Source: Collinsella aerofaciens (GTDB lineage: Bacteria > Actinomycetota > Coriobacteriia > Coriobacteriales > Coriobacteriaceae). Taken from it: a stretch of DNA of 64,000 nt. Below, in pieces: positions 34,327 to 44,074 of the stretch (within the stretch, counting starts at the first letter, position 1; each line of letters begins with the position of its first letter). The notes beneath the pieces were generated by a model. The model did not search any database, had not been told where the DNA came from, and saw only the letters and a list, made by a program, of their open reading frames with translations. The stretch covers positions 1-64,000 of the forward strand of contig NZ_WWSY01000001.1 in NCBI RefSeq assembly GCF_009876115.1. The letters are read 5' to 3'. A program made the position numbers and the translations under genes.

Positions 34327-37104
34327 TTGGCGCGCGGATCTGCACAAAACGTCAAAGGCAATAAGGCCAATAACCAACCGGCATCTGCTAAGGGTGCCGG
34401 TTCCCATCTGCGTGCCAATAAGGGCCACGAGTCCGAGTTTGATGAGTTTGAGCCCTTGGTCGAGCCTTCGGCCAATCGCGATATCGCCGGTGTGGTCATC
34501 GCCGTTTTGGCGATCGCGTCCTTTATTGCCGTGATCTCTCCGGCAACAGCGCCCGTGACGGCTGCGGTTGCCGGTTTCTACCACCTGGGCTTTGGTCTGG
34601 GCGCCTACGTGCTGCCGATCGTCATCTTGCTGTTTGCCGCCACGCTCTTTTTGGGTGAGGACTCGCCGCTCAACGTGCGCTCTGTTGCGGGCGGCGCCTT
34701 GGTCTTTATCGCCGTCGTCTCCATTCTTTCGTTGATGGTGCCGGGCACGAGCGATTCGTGCGACCTTATGTTTACGCCGCAGAACCTTTCCGTGTCGGGC
34801 GGCTACATTGGCGCCTTTATCGCAAGTGCCTTGCAAAACGCCCTGGGTAAACCTATCGCTATGGTTGTCTTGCTGGGGCTTGTCGTCGTTGGTTTGGTCA
34901 TTATCGGCTTTTCGGTGGGTGGCGTTTTGCGCTCCGCACGCGATCGCGCTGCCGATTTTGCCGAGCGTCGACGTGCCGATGTCAATGCGAGCCCGTGGGG
35001 CGATGAAGAGGCCCTGTCTGTTCCCGGCGTCGCTCGTCCGCACCTGAGCATTCTGCGCCAGAAGGGGACTGACGCCGCGGTGACCACGGTCATGGGTGGC
35101 GATGTCGACCCGGTTTTGGATGACGACGAGGACGATGACCCGTTTGTCGACGTATCCGAGTCGGTTGAAGCCGAGCGGGCCAAGACCACGCTGCTGCCGC
35201 GTCGCCATGTCAAGAAGGGCAAGGCTGCGCCTAAGCTCAATACGAGTGAGCCCGACCCATCTTGGTCCGATAGCGAGATTGAGCTTACCGAGGGCGATGA
35301 CGAGGACGACGAGGCTCCGATTGAGACCGCAAAGACAACTTTGCTGCCGCGTCGCCATGCAAAGCGCGGCCAGGTAACCGGCCAGCTTTCGATGGAAGAC
35401 GACCCCGATAAGATTGACGAGTCCGAGCCGCCGTTTGCCGTGAATCCCGTCTCGGCCGCACCTCAGATTCCCGACTTCCTGAAGCATCCCAAGGTTGCCG
35501 ATGCGCCTGCCACGAGTGCTATCGAATCGGCTGCGGCTCGTGATGGGGGAGTGGACGACGGCGCCGCAGATAACGAGGGCGAAGAAGAGGACGGCCTCAA
35601 GCTTCCGCCGCTCGAAATCCTGCATGCCAACCCGCAGTCGGCTTCCGCTGCGTCTTCGGACAAGGAGCTGGAGCAGACCGCTGAGTCACTGCAATCCACC
35701 TTGCTTGAGTTTGGCCGCAGTGCCCGCGTGGTCGGCTGGATCGCCGGCCCCACGGTGACGACCTTTAAGCTGCAGCCCGGTGAGGGCGAGCGTGTGAGCA
35801 AAATCTCGAGCCTCGAGGACGATATCGCGCTTTCGCTCGCTGCCCAGTCGGTGCGTATCTTTGCCCCGATCCCCGGCACCTCGCTCGTGGGCATCGAGAT
35901 TCCCAACCGCAAGCGCCAGAACGTCAATCTGGGCGACGTGCTGCCCTATGTGAAGGGCGGTCCGCTCGAGCTCGCCATCGGCCGCGACGCCGAGGGCACG
36001 CCGGTTGTCGCCGACCTCGCCAAGATGCCTCACCTGTTGATTGCCGGTACGACCGGTTCTGGTAAGTCGGTGATGATCAATTCCATCATCACGACTTTGC
36101 TCATGCGCGCCCTTCCCGAGGACGTTCGCCTGATCATGGTCGACCCCAAGCGTGTCGAGCTTGCGGGCTATAACGGTCTGCCGCATCTCTATGTGCCCGT
36201 GGTGACCGAGCCCAAGCAGGCCGCGAGCGCTCTGCAATGGGCTGTGTCCGAGATGGAGCGTCGCCTGAAGGTCTTCGAGCGTCTCAACGTGCGTAAGATC
36301 TCGACCTACAACGAAAAGCAGGCTGCTGGCGAGTTTGAGCATTACGACAATCCGCCGCAAAAGATGCCCTACCTTGTCATTATCATTGACGAGCTCTCTG
36401 ACCTGATGATGGTCGCCGGTAAGGATGTCGAGGCCTCGATCGTGCGTATCGCCCAGCTGGGCCGTGCCGCCGGTATTCATCTTATCGTTGCCACGCAGCG
36501 CCCCAGCTCCAACGTGGTGACGGGCCTCATCAAGGCCAACATCACCAACCGCATCGCCTTTAACGTCGCCACGGGCATCGACTCGCGTGTCATCATCGAC
36601 CAGATGGGTGCCGAGAAGCTCACCGGTTTGGGCGACATGCTGTTCTCCAAGGTCGACTGGGGCAAGCCCCGCCGTATCCAGGGCTGCTTTGTCTCGGACG
36701 ACGAAATCAACGAGATTGTCGAGTTCGTCAAGTCGCAGAGCGAGCCCGACTACCACGAGGAGATTCTGTCCGCCGTGGCGCCCGCTTCCATGTCCATGGC
36801 TGGTGGCGGCGGCATTGTCCGCACCGGAGTCGCCGAGCCGCAAGACGATGATCCGCTCATTTGGGAAGCCGCCCATATTGTGGTGGAATCGCAGCTGGGC
36901 TCCACATCTGGCCTGCAACGCCGCCTGAAGGTTGGCTATGCGCGTGCCGGGCGTATTATGGACATGCTGGAAGAAAAGGGTGTCGTCGGCCCGCCCGACG
37001 GTTCCAAGCCGCGCGAGGTCCTGTTGGACGAGGAGGGGCTTGCCGCGCTGGAATCTGTCGACGCCGAGATGGCACGTGAAGATCGTGAGTTTGGAGGATT
37101 CTGA
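34327..37104 (+). CDS. ftsK: DNA translocase FtsK/SpoIIIE
   Basis: A 925-residue translocase. The N-terminal membrane domain has four hydrophobic segments (about residues 55-200). An acidic linker with two near-identical repeats (KTTLLPRRHVKKG / KTTLLPRRHAKRG) follows. The motor has P-loop GTTGSGKS (about 575-582) and a Walker B IIDEL, and the C-terminal winged-helix gamma domain recognises chromosomal polarity sequences. It pumps chromosome ends through the division septum. The start is a TTG with GGAGG six bases upstream. The stop overlaps the next ATG (TGATG). Confidence 0.94.
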   Translation: MARGSAQNVKGNKANNQPASAKGAGSHLRANKGHESEFDEFEPLVEPSANRDIAGVVIAVLAIASFIAVISPATAPVTAAVAGFYHLGFGLGAYVLPIVILLFAATLFLGEDSPLNVRSVAGGALVFIAVVSILSLMVPGTSDSCDLMFTPQNLSVSGGYIGAFIASALQNALGKPIAMVVLLGLVVVGLVIIGFSVGGVLRSARDRAADFAERRRADVNASPWGDEEALSVPGVARPHLSILRQKGTDAAVTTVMGGDVDPVLDDDEDDDPFVDVSESVEAERAKTTLLPRRHVKKGKAAPKLNTSEPDPSWSDSEIELTEGDDEDDEAPIETAKTTLLPRRHAKRGQVTGQLSMEDDPDKIDESEPPFAVNPVSAAPQIPDFLKHPKVADAPATSAIESAAARDGGVDDGAADNEGEEEDGLKLPPLEILHANPQSASAASSDKELEQTAESLQSTLLEFGRSARVVGWIAGPTVTTFKLQPGEGERVSKISSLEDDIALSLAAQSVRIFAPIPGTSLVGIEIPNRKRQNVNLGDVLPYVKGGPLELAIGRDAEGTPVVADLAKMPHLLIAGTTGSGKSVMINSIITTLLMRALPEDVRLIMVDPKRVELAGYNGLPHLYVPVVTEPKQAASALQWAVSEMERRLKVFERLNVRKISTYNEKQAAGEFEHYDNPPQKMPYLVIIIDELSDLMMVAGKDVEASIVRIAQLGRAAGIHLIVATQRPSSNVVTGLIKANITNRIAFNVATGIDSRVIIDQMGAEKLTGLGDMLFSKVDWGKPRRIQGCFVSDDEINEIVEFVKSQSEPDYHEEILSAVAPASMSMAGGGGIVRTGVAEPQDDDPLIWEAAHIVVESQLGSTSGLQRRLKVGYARAGRIMDMLEEKGVVGPPDGSKPREVLLDEEGLAALESVDAEMAREDREFGGF

Positions 37105-38615
37105 TGGCTGCACGCTTTGGTGACATGCTGCTCGAGCAGCGTCGCCGAATGGGCCTTTCCATTCAGCAGGTCGCCAACACCATCAAAATCAGGCCGCAGA
37201 TCATCGAGTTTTTCGAGACCGGTAACTTTGCTTCGATGCCGCCGCGCGGCTATGCGCAGGGCATGATTTCGAGCTATGCTCGTTTTTTGGGCCTCAATCC
37301 GCGCGAGGTCGTCAATGCCTACTTTGACGAACTGATGGCATACGAACGCGAGACGTCGCAGCAGGGCGGTCGTTTCCAGGACGCCGCCGGCTACGTCAAT
37401 TCGCGTTCCTCTGTCGATAACGGGCGCTTCCTGATGGTTCAGGGCGGTCGTTCGACTCGCTATGGACAGCGTCCTCAGCAGGCCGGTTATATTACCGAGA
37501 CGGGTTCGGGCGAGGAGATTCGCTCGCAGCGTGACCGGTTCCGCAGTACGCCGATGCCCGAGGACCGTGCACTTCCCGCTGCCCGCGGCGTGGCGCGTGA
37601 CCCTCGTGCCGGCTACGGCGACGGCGGCTATTCCGATCGCGGTCACCGTGGTATCTCCACCGGACGCTCTCGCAGTGGCTATGCGGACGCCGATACCACG
37701 CAGGTGACGCCGCGTCTTCGCTCTCAACCACAGCCGTATGGCCAGCGCTCTTCGGCTCCGCGTGCGGGCCAGCGTGGCTATCAAGGCCGCGGTGAACTTG
37801 CGCCCCGCTCGGGTCAGCGCAGCCTTCAGGGCCAGGGTGGCTATTGCGGCCGTTCCGATAGCAATCGTGGCCGTATGCCTCAGGGAGGCGGCCGCAGCAG
37901 TTCCAGTCGTGGACGCGGCGGTTCCCGTGCTCCTCAAAACAACGGGCTCGATCCGCGTATCGTCTACGCCGGTATCGGTGCCGTGGCGTTGCTGCTGATC
38001 GTGCTCATCGTGGTACTTCTGCGCGGCTGCGCATCTTCGACGCCCGAGACCACGCCCGAGACGCCCGCTGTTACCAAGACGACGACCAAGAAGTCTTCTA
38101 AGAAGACCGAAACGGTCGACGAGGACGAAGACACCGATGAGCCGACTGACGAGTCGACTGATTCGGACGCCGCAAAGACGACGGCCAAGAAGGAAGAGAA
38201 CGAGGTCACAAAAGTTAAGGTCTCCGTTGCCAAGGGAAAGACCGCGTGGATTGAGGTCAAGGTCGACGGAAAGTCGGTCTATGGCGCTCAGGCGACTGGC
38301 CCCTTTGAGCAGGAGTACACGCCCGAGTCCTCGATCGAGATCACCACGTCTAAGCCTTCCGATGTCACCGTTACCAAGAACGGCGAAAAGGTCCGTTACG
38401 ATACCAAGACCTCGGGCGTGGCGCGCGTGACGATCACCGTTCCCAAGAAGGAGACGACTGATTCCGAGAATGGTGAAAGTTCTGATGGTGCCGACACCAC
38501 CGATGGTACCGACACCACCGACGGCACCGATGCCCAGTCCACGGATGGCGCCGATACCGCAACTGACGGCCAGGCGCCCACCGATTCTACCGACTATTCG
38601 TACGATAGCTACTAA
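37104..38615 (+). CDS. RodZ-like membrane protein with N-terminal HTH
   Basis: A 503-residue protein. It has an N-terminal RodZ-type helix-turn-helix (FGDMLLEQRRRMGLSIQQVA to about 75), a long low-complexity cytoplasmic linker rich in Arg, Gly, Gln and Ser (about 95-280), one transmembrane helix (about 288-308), a Thr/Lys/Asp-rich spacer, and an extracellular DUF4115-like beta domain (about 375-450). A Thr-Asp-Gly repeat tail ends it. RodZ links MreB to the wall-elongation complex. Position after ftsK matches the conserved ftsK-HTH-protein order in Gram-positives. The linker is longer than in typical RodZ. Function is inferred from architecture. Confidence 0.8.
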   Translation: MAARFGDMLLEQRRRMGLSIQQVANTIKIRPQIIEFFETGNFASMPPRGYAQGMISSYARFLGLNPREVVNAYFDELMAYERETSQQGGRFQDAAGYVNSRSSVDNGRFLMVQGGRSTRYGQRPQQAGYITETGSGEEIRSQRDRFRSTPMPEDRALPAARGVARDPRAGYGDGGYSDRGHRGISTGRSRSGYADADTTQVTPRLRSQPQPYGQRSSAPRAGQRGYQGRGELAPRSGQRSLQGQGGYCGRSDSNRGRMPQGGGRSSSSRGRGGSRAPQNNGLDPRIVYAGIGAVALLLIVLIVVLLRGCASSTPETTPETPAVTKTTTKKSSKKTETVDEDEDTDEPTDESTDSDAAKTTAKKEENEVTKVKVSVAKGKTAWIEVKVDGKSVYGAQATGPFEQEYTPESSIEITTSKPSDVTVTKNGEKVRYDTKTSGVARVTITVPKKETTDSENGESSDGADTTDGTDTTDGTDAQSTDGADTATDGQAPTDSTDYSYDSY

Positions 38616-38641
38616 GCCGCTCGTACGCGAAAGGAAACATC

Positions 38642-39139
38642 ATGGCTAAAGATTCCAGCTTCGACGTCGTGTCAGAGGTCAACATGCAAGAGGTCGACAA
38701 CGCCTTCCAGCAGACCACGCGCGAGATTTCCCAGCGCTATGACCTGAAGGATTCCGGCGCCACGATCGAGCTTTCGAAGGGCGACAAGCTCTTTACGATC
38801 AACGCCCCGGCCGACTTTGTCTCCAAGCAGATCATCGATGTCCTGAGCTCCAAGCTCATCAAGCGCGGCATCGACCTCAAGGCTGTCTCGTGGGATGCTC
38901 CGCAGGCGGCATCGGGCGGCACCGTGCGCGTGCTCGGCCATATCGTCGAGGGTATCGACCAGGCGACCGCCAAGAAGATCAATAAGGACATCAAGGACCA
39001 AAAGCTCAAGGTCAAGGTGACCATCGAGGCCGAGAAGCTGCGTGTTTCCTCTGCTTCGAAGGACGCGTTGCAGACCGTTATCCAGTTCCTGCGCGACCAG
39101 GACTACGGCCAGCCGCTGCAGTTCACCAACTACCGCTAA
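38642..39139 (+). CDS. YajQ family nucleotide-binding protein
   Basis: A 165-residue YajQ protein (DSSFDVVSEVNMQEVDNAF start, YDLKDSG and the repeated ferredoxin-like fold, FTNYR end). Relatives in Xanthomonas bind cyclic di-GMP and act with a transcription factor; YajQ also binds nucleotides and RNA. No diguanylate cyclase or partner is in this window, so the ligand here is open. AAAGGAAACATC precedes the ATG. Confidence 0.92.
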   Translation: MAKDSSFDVVSEVNMQEVDNAFQQTTREISQRYDLKDSGATIELSKGDKLFTINAPADFVSKQIIDVLSSKLIKRGIDLKAVSWDAPQAASGGTVRVLGHIVEGIDQATAKKINKDIKDQKLKVKVTIEAEKLRVSSASKDALQTVIQFLRDQDYGQPLQFTNYR

Positions 39140-39166
39140 TATCATTCGAAAGGACTGCTCTCCAAC

Positions 39167-40516
39167 ATGGATACACCGTTGGGCTCCGTGCTCTACATCA
39201 CCCTCGGGTGCGCTAAGAACGAGGTTGACACCGACCGCATGCGTTCTCTTTTGACCGCCGCGGGCTACGAGGAGGCATTCGACCCACAGGATGCCGATAT
39301 CGCCATCGTCAATACATGCTCGTTCCTCGCCTCCGCAACGTCCGAGAGCATCGAGACCACGCTCGAGCTCGCCAACGAGGTTCAGGACGGCGTTCGTTCT
39401 TGTCCCATCGTCATGTGCGGCTGTGTGCCGTCGCGCTATGGCGACGACCTGCCTGACGAGCTGCCCGAGGTCGCTGCCTTTGTGAAGGCCGACGAGGAGG
39501 ACGGCATCGTGGCGGTCATCGATGGCGTGCTGGGTGTCGAGCGTGAGATCGCTGCCTATATTCCGCAAGTCAAGCGCACTGTCGAGGGCGCCGTTGCTTA
39601 CGTCAAGATTTCCGATGGCTGCAACCGCTTTTGTAGCTTCTGCATGATCCCGTATATCCGCGGTCGTTATCACTCGCGCAATGCCGGGAGCATTATCTCC
39701 GAGGTGCGCGACTTGGTTGCCGGCGGTGTGCGAGAGATCGTGCTGATCGGCCAGGACACGGGCATCTGGGGCACCGACTTTGCGGATGGTGACGTCGCCG
39801 AGGGCTCGCCGCGCAATCTGGCGCAGCTGCTGCGCGCCGTAGCCGAGGCCGTGCGTCCGCAGAACGTCTGGGTCCGTGTTCTCTACCTGCAGCCCGAGGG
39901 CATGACCGACGAGCTTATCGAGACGATTCGCGATACCCCCGAGGTGCTACCCTATATCGATATCCCCGTGCAGCACTGCGACGCACGCATCCTTAAGGCC
40001 ATGCGTCGCTCCGGTTCGCGCCAGGAGCTCGAGGACCTGTTCCGCGATCTACGTGAGCGCATCCCCGACATCGTGATCCGTTCCACGGCCATGGTTGGCT
40101 TCCCGACCGAGACCGACGACGAGTTCCGCGACCTTATCGACTTTATGGACACCGTCGGCTTTGACTACACGAGCGTCTTTGCCTACTCGCAGGAGGAGGG
40201 CAGCCTGGCCGCCAAGATGGAGGGCCAGGTCGACGAAGAGGTCAAGCTCGAGCGCGCCCAGGAGGCCATGGACCTGGCCGAGTCGCTCGGTTTTGCCGCC
40301 ACCGCCGCACATGTGGGCGAGCGCGCCCAGGTGATCGTCGACGGTATCGAAGAGACCGAGGACGGCGCCGAGCTGATCGGACATGCCTGGTTCCAGGCGC
40401 CTGATTCCGATGGCGCGGTGCATCTGGATGCCAGCGAGGCATCTGTGGGCGATATTCTGACGGTCGAGTTTACCGATAGCTTCTGCTATGAGCTTATCGG
40501 CCATGTTGTGGAGTAG
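39167..40516 (+). CDS. rimO: Ribosomal protein S12 methylthiotransferase RimO
   Basis: A 449-residue methylthiotransferase with an N-terminal UPF0004 domain (ITLGCAKNEVDTD, NTCSFL, MCGCV), a radical SAM core with CNRFCSFC (about 152-159) followed by MIPYIRGRYHSR, and a C-terminal TRAM domain. LGCAKNxVD marks RimO rather than MiaB or MtaB. It modifies an aspartate of S12. It is followed by pgsA at 9 bp, as in many Gram-positives. Confidence 0.95.
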   Translation: MDTPLGSVLYITLGCAKNEVDTDRMRSLLTAAGYEEAFDPQDADIAIVNTCSFLASATSESIETTLELANEVQDGVRSCPIVMCGCVPSRYGDDLPDELPEVAAFVKADEEDGIVAVIDGVLGVEREIAAYIPQVKRTVEGAVAYVKISDGCNRFCSFCMIPYIRGRYHSRNAGSIISEVRDLVAGGVREIVLIGQDTGIWGTDFADGDVAEGSPRNLAQLLRAVAEAVRPQNVWVRVLYLQPEGMTDELIETIRDTPEVLPYIDIPVQHCDARILKAMRRSGSRQELEDLFRDLRERIPDIVIRSTAMVGFPTETDDEFRDLIDFMDTVGFDYTSVFAYSQEEGSLAAKMEGQVDEEVKLERAQEAMDLAESLGFAATAAHVGERAQVIVDGIEETEDGAELIGHAWFQAPDSDGAVHLDASEASVGDILTVEFTDSFCYELIGHVVE

Positions 40517-40525
40517 GAGAGCGTC

Positions 40526-41164
40526 GTGGCAAACGAGAGCAATAAGGAACTGACGAGTGTTTGGACGCCCGCCAACATCGTGACGTGCGTTCGCATCGTC
40601 TTTATCCCGGTGTTCATGATCGTGTCGGCGCTTTCTCACACGAGTGTTGCCGGTACAGATTGGAGCACCTTCGACGGCCCGCTCGCCGCCGCTGCCTTCA
40701 TTCTGTACGTCATCCTGTCGTGCACCGATAAGGTTGACGGCTACCTGGCGCGCTCGCGCAACGAGATTACCGACTTCGGTAAATTCTTGGACCCCATCGC
40801 CGACAAGCTACTCGTGTTCTCGGCCTTGCTGCTGTTCTTGGACTTTGGCGCCGTGTCGGTTTGGTCCGTGTTCATCATCTTGTTCCGCGAGCTGCTGGTA
40901 AGCGCCCTGCGCATGGTCGCGAGTGCCGCCGGCGTTGTCGTTGCGGCCGATAAGCTCGGCAAGTACAAGACGGCGACCACGATGGTCTCCATCTGCGGTT
41001 ACCTGTGCGTCTTTGCGATGGCCGGCTTGAACCTTGGCCCGCTGGCGCTGACGCTCGGCATCTACTCGGTGTCGCGCTTCCTGTACGCCGTTGCCGTTGT
41101 CCTGACCGTTATCTCGGGCGTCCAGTACTTCTGGAACTGCCGCAAGATCGTCTTTTCGGTCTAG
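40526..41164 (+). CDS. pgsA: CDP-diacylglycerol-glycerol-3-phosphate 3-phosphatidyltransferase
   Basis: A 212-residue polytopic CDP-alcohol phosphatidyltransferase with the signature DGYLAR...G...D...D in a block of about 24 residues (71-95). It makes phosphatidylglycerol phosphate. Four to six hydrophobic segments. GTG start after GGAGAGCGTC. A second CDP-alcohol transferase lies at 61446-62150; this one, linked to rimO and pncC/recA, is the more likely housekeeping PgsA. Confidence 0.9.
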   Translation: MANESNKELTSVWTPANIVTCVRIVFIPVFMIVSALSHTSVAGTDWSTFDGPLAAAAFILYVILSCTDKVDGYLARSRNEITDFGKFLDPIADKLLVFSALLLFLDFGAVSVWSVFIILFRELLVSALRMVASAAGVVVAADKLGKYKTATTMVSICGYLCVFAMAGLNLGPLALTLGIYSVSRFLYAVAVVLTVISGVQYFWNCRKIVFSV

Positions 41165-41170
41165 GTCCTG

Positions 41171-41707
41171 GTGGGTATGACGGACTCTTTTGAGCAGATT
41201 TCCGCACATAACGAGGAGCTGGCGCGCGATATTGTCGAGCGCGCGAGCGCTCGGGGCGTGACGGTTTCGACGGCTGAGTCGCTGACAGCAGGTATGATCT
41301 CCTCGACGATTGCCGATATCCCGGGCGCCTCGGCGGTGCTGCGTGGCGGTGCGGTGACCTACTGCGATGAGATAAAGCATCGCGTTTTGGGTGTTGAGCA
41401 GGAGACGCTCGACCGCTATACCGCGGTGTCGCATCAGACCGCGCGCGAGATGGCGGCGGGTTCGCTGGAGCTGTATCAGAGCGATATTGCTGTGAGCGCA
41501 ACGGGTTATGCCGGCCCCGGCGGCGGCACTGAGGACGATCCGGCTGGCACTTTCTATATTGGCTGGGCGTATCGCGCGGCTGATTGGGAAGTGCCGGTCG
41601 TGGACTCTGTGCGCTGCCACTATGAGGGCGACCGTTCGTGTGTTCGTGCCCATGCGGTCGCGGAGGCATTGGGACGCATTGCCCTTGTGCTCAACTCTAT
41701 GGAATAG
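41171..41707 (+). CDS. pncC: CinA C-terminal domain protein / nicotinamide-nucleotide amidase
   Basis: A 178-residue stand-alone CinA-C (PncC) domain with TAESLTAGMISS, GGAVTYCDEIKHRVLGV and ATGYAGPGGGT. It deamidates NMN in pyridine nucleotide salvage. The CinA N-terminal (MoeA-like) domain is absent. It sits between pgsA and recA, the usual place in Gram-positives. The GTG at 41171 and ATG at 41177 are both possible starts; the difference is two residues. Confidence 0.92.
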   Translation: MGMTDSFEQISAHNEELARDIVERASARGVTVSTAESLTAGMISSTIADIPGASAVLRGGAVTYCDEIKHRVLGVEQETLDRYTAVSHQTAREMAAGSLELYQSDIAVSATGYAGPGGGTEDDPAGTFYIGWAYRAADWEVPVVDSVRCHYEGDRSCVRAHAVAEALGRIALVLNSME

Positions 41708-41714
41708 ACGTGTT

Positions 41715-41740
41715 TTAAGGGGCCTTAGGGCCCCTTAATT
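41715..41740 (+). terminator. Terminator after pncC
   Basis: A perfect 10-bp stem TTAAGGGGCC with GGCCCCTTAA, 4-nt loop, then TT. It separates rimO-pgsA-pncC from recA. Confidence 0.7.
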
Positions 41741-41905
41741 GTGGAGATAGGGACCTCTGACACATTCAGCGTTTTTGCTGGTCATAGGTTTATTCTCGCC
41801 TTTCTTGTTCTTATTTGCCCCTTTGTGGTCAAGCATTTGGTCAGTGTTTGGTCGGCGTTTGGTTGGGTTTTGGAAAGACTGCCTGCATATGATTGGCCTG
41901 AACGG

Positions 41906-41934
41906 TTGACCACGAACAGCCGTTCGTTTATTAT
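41906..41934 (+). promoter_or_regulatory. recA promoter with SOS box in the spacer
   Basis: TTGACC (41906-41911) and TATTAT (41929-41934) are 17 bp apart. The spacer holds CGAACAGCCGTTCG (41913-41926), a perfect match to the Gram-positive LexA box CGAAC-N4-GTTCG. LexA binding here would block polymerase directly. The lexA gene is in this window (51436-52080). Confidence 0.88.
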
Positions 41935-41964
41935 CGATGCAGGTTGTTAAGAGGAGGGCTATTC

Positions 41965-43113
41965 ATGGCCAAGAATTCAGGTCCCGTACGTACCGTTCAT
42001 GCTCGCACGACGGGTAAAGAGCGCGATGAGATGATCGCCACCACCAAGGCCGAGATCGAGAAGAAGTTCGGTCAAGGCTCCATCATGAGGTATGGTGACG
42101 GCGGCCCCGAGCTTGAGGTTGAGGCCATCCCCACGGGCGCTCTGGCACTCGATGCCGCTCTGGGTATCGGCGGTGTGCCGCGCGGCCGTATCGTCGAGAT
42201 TTACGGTCCTGAGTCCTCCGGTAAGACGACGCTTTCGCTCGAGATCCTGGCCGAAGCCCAGGCAATGGGTGGTGTGGTGGCATTTATCGATGCCGAGCAC
42301 GCGCTCGATCCCACGTATGCCGCGCGCATTGGCGTGGATATCGACGAGGTACTGATTTCCCAGCCTGATACGGGTGAGCAGGCGCTCGAGATTGTTGACA
42401 TGCTCGTGCGTTCCGGCGCCATCGATGCCATCGTCGTCGACTCCGTCGCCGCGCTGACCCCGCGTGCCGAGATCGAGGGAGAGATCGGCGATACCACGGT
42501 CGGTTTGCAAGCTCGTCTGATGAGTCAGGCGCTCCGCAAGCTCGCCGGCTCGCTGTCCAAGTCCAACACGACATGCATCTTCATTAACCAGCTGCGAGAG
42601 AAGATCGGCGTCATGTTCGGCAACCCCGAGACCACGACGGGCGGCCGCGCCCTTAAGTTCTTCTCTTCGGTGCGTATCGACATTCGCCGCATCGACAGCA
42701 TTAAGCTTAAGGATGAGGTTATCGGTAACCGCGTGCGTGCCAAGGTCGTTAAGAACAAGGTGGCAGCTCCGTTCCGTTCTGCTGAGTTCGACATCATGTA
42801 CGGTACGGGCATCTCTAAGGAGGGCTCGATTCTGGACATGGCTGTCGAGTGCGGCATTTGCAAGAAGATGGGCTCCTGGTTTGCCTATGGCGAGGACAAG
42901 CTCGGCAACGGTCGCGAGGCCGCCAAGGCGTTCCTGCGCGAACACCCCGATTGCGCCGACGAGATTGAGCATAAGGTCCGCCTTGCCTGCGGGCTTGAGT
43001 TTGATGACGATGCTCCGTCCGAGGTCGAGCTGACCGATCAGCCTGCGCCTGAGGAGTTTGACGAGCTTTACGCCATCGATGGTTCCGCCATGCTCGATGA
43101 TGACGACGAGTAG
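41965..43113 (+). CDS. recA: Recombinase RecA
   Basis: A 382-residue RecA with Walker A GPESSGKT (82-89), the MAW motif, the L2 loop ([18 protein letters not shown]) and an acidic C-terminus. It forms the filament on single-stranded DNA for recombination and is the co-protease that triggers LexA cleavage. The ATG at 41965 follows AAGAGGAGGG; seven upstream in-frame codons are not conserved. recX follows after 11 bp. Confidence 0.98.
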   Translation: MAKNSGPVRTVHARTTGKERDEMIATTKAEIEKKFGQGSIMRYGDGGPELEVEAIPTGALALDAALGIGGVPRGRIVEIYGPESSGKTTLSLEILAEAQAMGGVVAFIDAEHALDPTYAARIGVDIDEVLISQPDTGEQALEIVDMLVRSGAIDAIVVDSVAALTPRAEIEGEIGDTTVGLQARLMSQALRKLAGSLSKSNTTCIFINQLREKIGVMFGNPETTTGGRALKFFSSVRIDIRRIDSIKLKDEVIGNRVRAKVVKNKVAAPFRSAEFDIMYGTGISKEGSILDMAVECGICKKMGSWFAYGEDKLGNGREAAKAFLREHPDCADEIEHKVRLACGLEFDDDAPSEVELTDQPAPEEFDELYAIDGSAMLDDDDE

Positions 43114-43124
43114 CGGTTACGCTC

Positions 43125-43817
43125 ATGTCGTATACGGTGACCGAGGCCACGGTCGTCTTTCCCGATAAGAAGGCGGCCTCCTCGTTCTCGAGCGGGTATG
43201 CGTCCAAAAAGCCTTGCGCACATATCGATTGTGAGCTTGAGGGCGGTTTTGAGCGGTCCATTTGGATTCCCGTGCGGGTCGCGCGCCTGTATGTCAAAAA
43301 TCGCCCCGATCTTCCCTGTGATTGGGATAACTTTCGTGAAGCGGTGCAGCTCATCGAGCGTAAATGTGCACTTACCATGGTGACTGAGATGCTATCGCGA
43401 CGCGACCATGCGACGGGTGAGGTCTGTGACAAGTTGGCACGCTACGGCTTTCGCCAGCCCGCAATTGATTTCGCCGTCCAGCGCGCCACAGAGTATCGCT
43501 TTTTAGATGAGAACCGCTTTTGCTCGTACTTTATCGAGGAACGCAAACGACGCGGCTGGGGACAGCGCAAGATTGAGACCGAGCTTAAGCGCCGTCATGT
43601 CGTACTCGATGACATTCCCGGTTATCCCGAGGATTATTTTGCCGTCGAAGACGATTTGGCGCGTGCGTCAGCCCTGCTCGCCAAGCGGCGTGTTCCAGAG
43701 ACGCGCGGATTCGAAAAACTGGTTCGGTTTTTGATGGGCAAGGGCTTCTCGTATCACATCGCTGCCGATGCCGTTAAGGCACGTCTTAATGCCGAACGCG
43801 AGGAATGTGCGGTTTAG
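43125..43817 (+). CDS. recX: Regulatory protein RecX
   Basis: A 230-residue RecX made of repeated three-helix modules (RRDHATGEVCDKLARYGF, RRGWGQRKIETELKRR, FEKLVRFLMGKGFSY). It modulates RecA filaments. The N-terminal 85 residues are a beta-rich extension as in longer Gram-positive RecX. The ATG lies 11 bp after recA, so it is under the same SOS promoter. Confidence 0.9.
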   Translation: MSYTVTEATVVFPDKKAASSFSSGYASKKPCAHIDCELEGGFERSIWIPVRVARLYVKNRPDLPCDWDNFREAVQLIERKCALTMVTEMLSRRDHATGEVCDKLARYGFRQPAIDFAVQRATEYRFLDENRFCSYFIEERKRRGWGQRKIETELKRRHVVLDDIPGYPEDYFAVEDDLARASALLAKRRVPETRGFEKLVRFLMGKGFSYHIAADAVKARLNAEREECAV

Positions 43818-43879
43818 GCGTATGCGTTTTGTGGCCCTGCCGTTCACCGCGTTTTAGCCGCCGTGCTGGGGCCATTTAT

Positions 43880-43908
43880 TTGACAGTTGTTGTGGTTCAA
43901 CGTACGAT
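43880..43908 (+). promoter_or_regulatory. Promoter upstream of rny
   Basis: TTGACA (43880-43885), 17-bp spacer, TACGAT (43903-43908). It would give a leader of about 160 nt before rny. Confidence 0.7.
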
Positions 43909-44013
43909 AAACACTGTCATTTGCTTTGTGATATGTGCTCATCTGTGATGAGTTTGTTTATATGTTTATCTGTATCCGACCCGCATAAGCTGCGCCCATA
44001 TTACTCAAATGTC

Positions 44014-44044
44014 GCGAGCCGTTCGTAAGGACGGTTCGCTTTGT
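44014..44044 (+). terminator. Leader hairpin upstream of rny
   Basis: A 9-bp stem GCGAGCCGT with ACGGTTCGC (one G-T pair), 8-nt loop, followed by TTTGTTG, 30 bp before the rny start. Possible attenuator or terminator of upstream read-through. Confidence 0.5.
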
Positions 44045-44074
44045 TGTGTAACGAATCCATAAAAAGGAGTGAGC

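Noticed and set aside
41741..41950. 69-codon open frame before recA
   Set aside because: It runs through the recA promoter and SOS box and has no convincing ribosome site; treated as intergenic.
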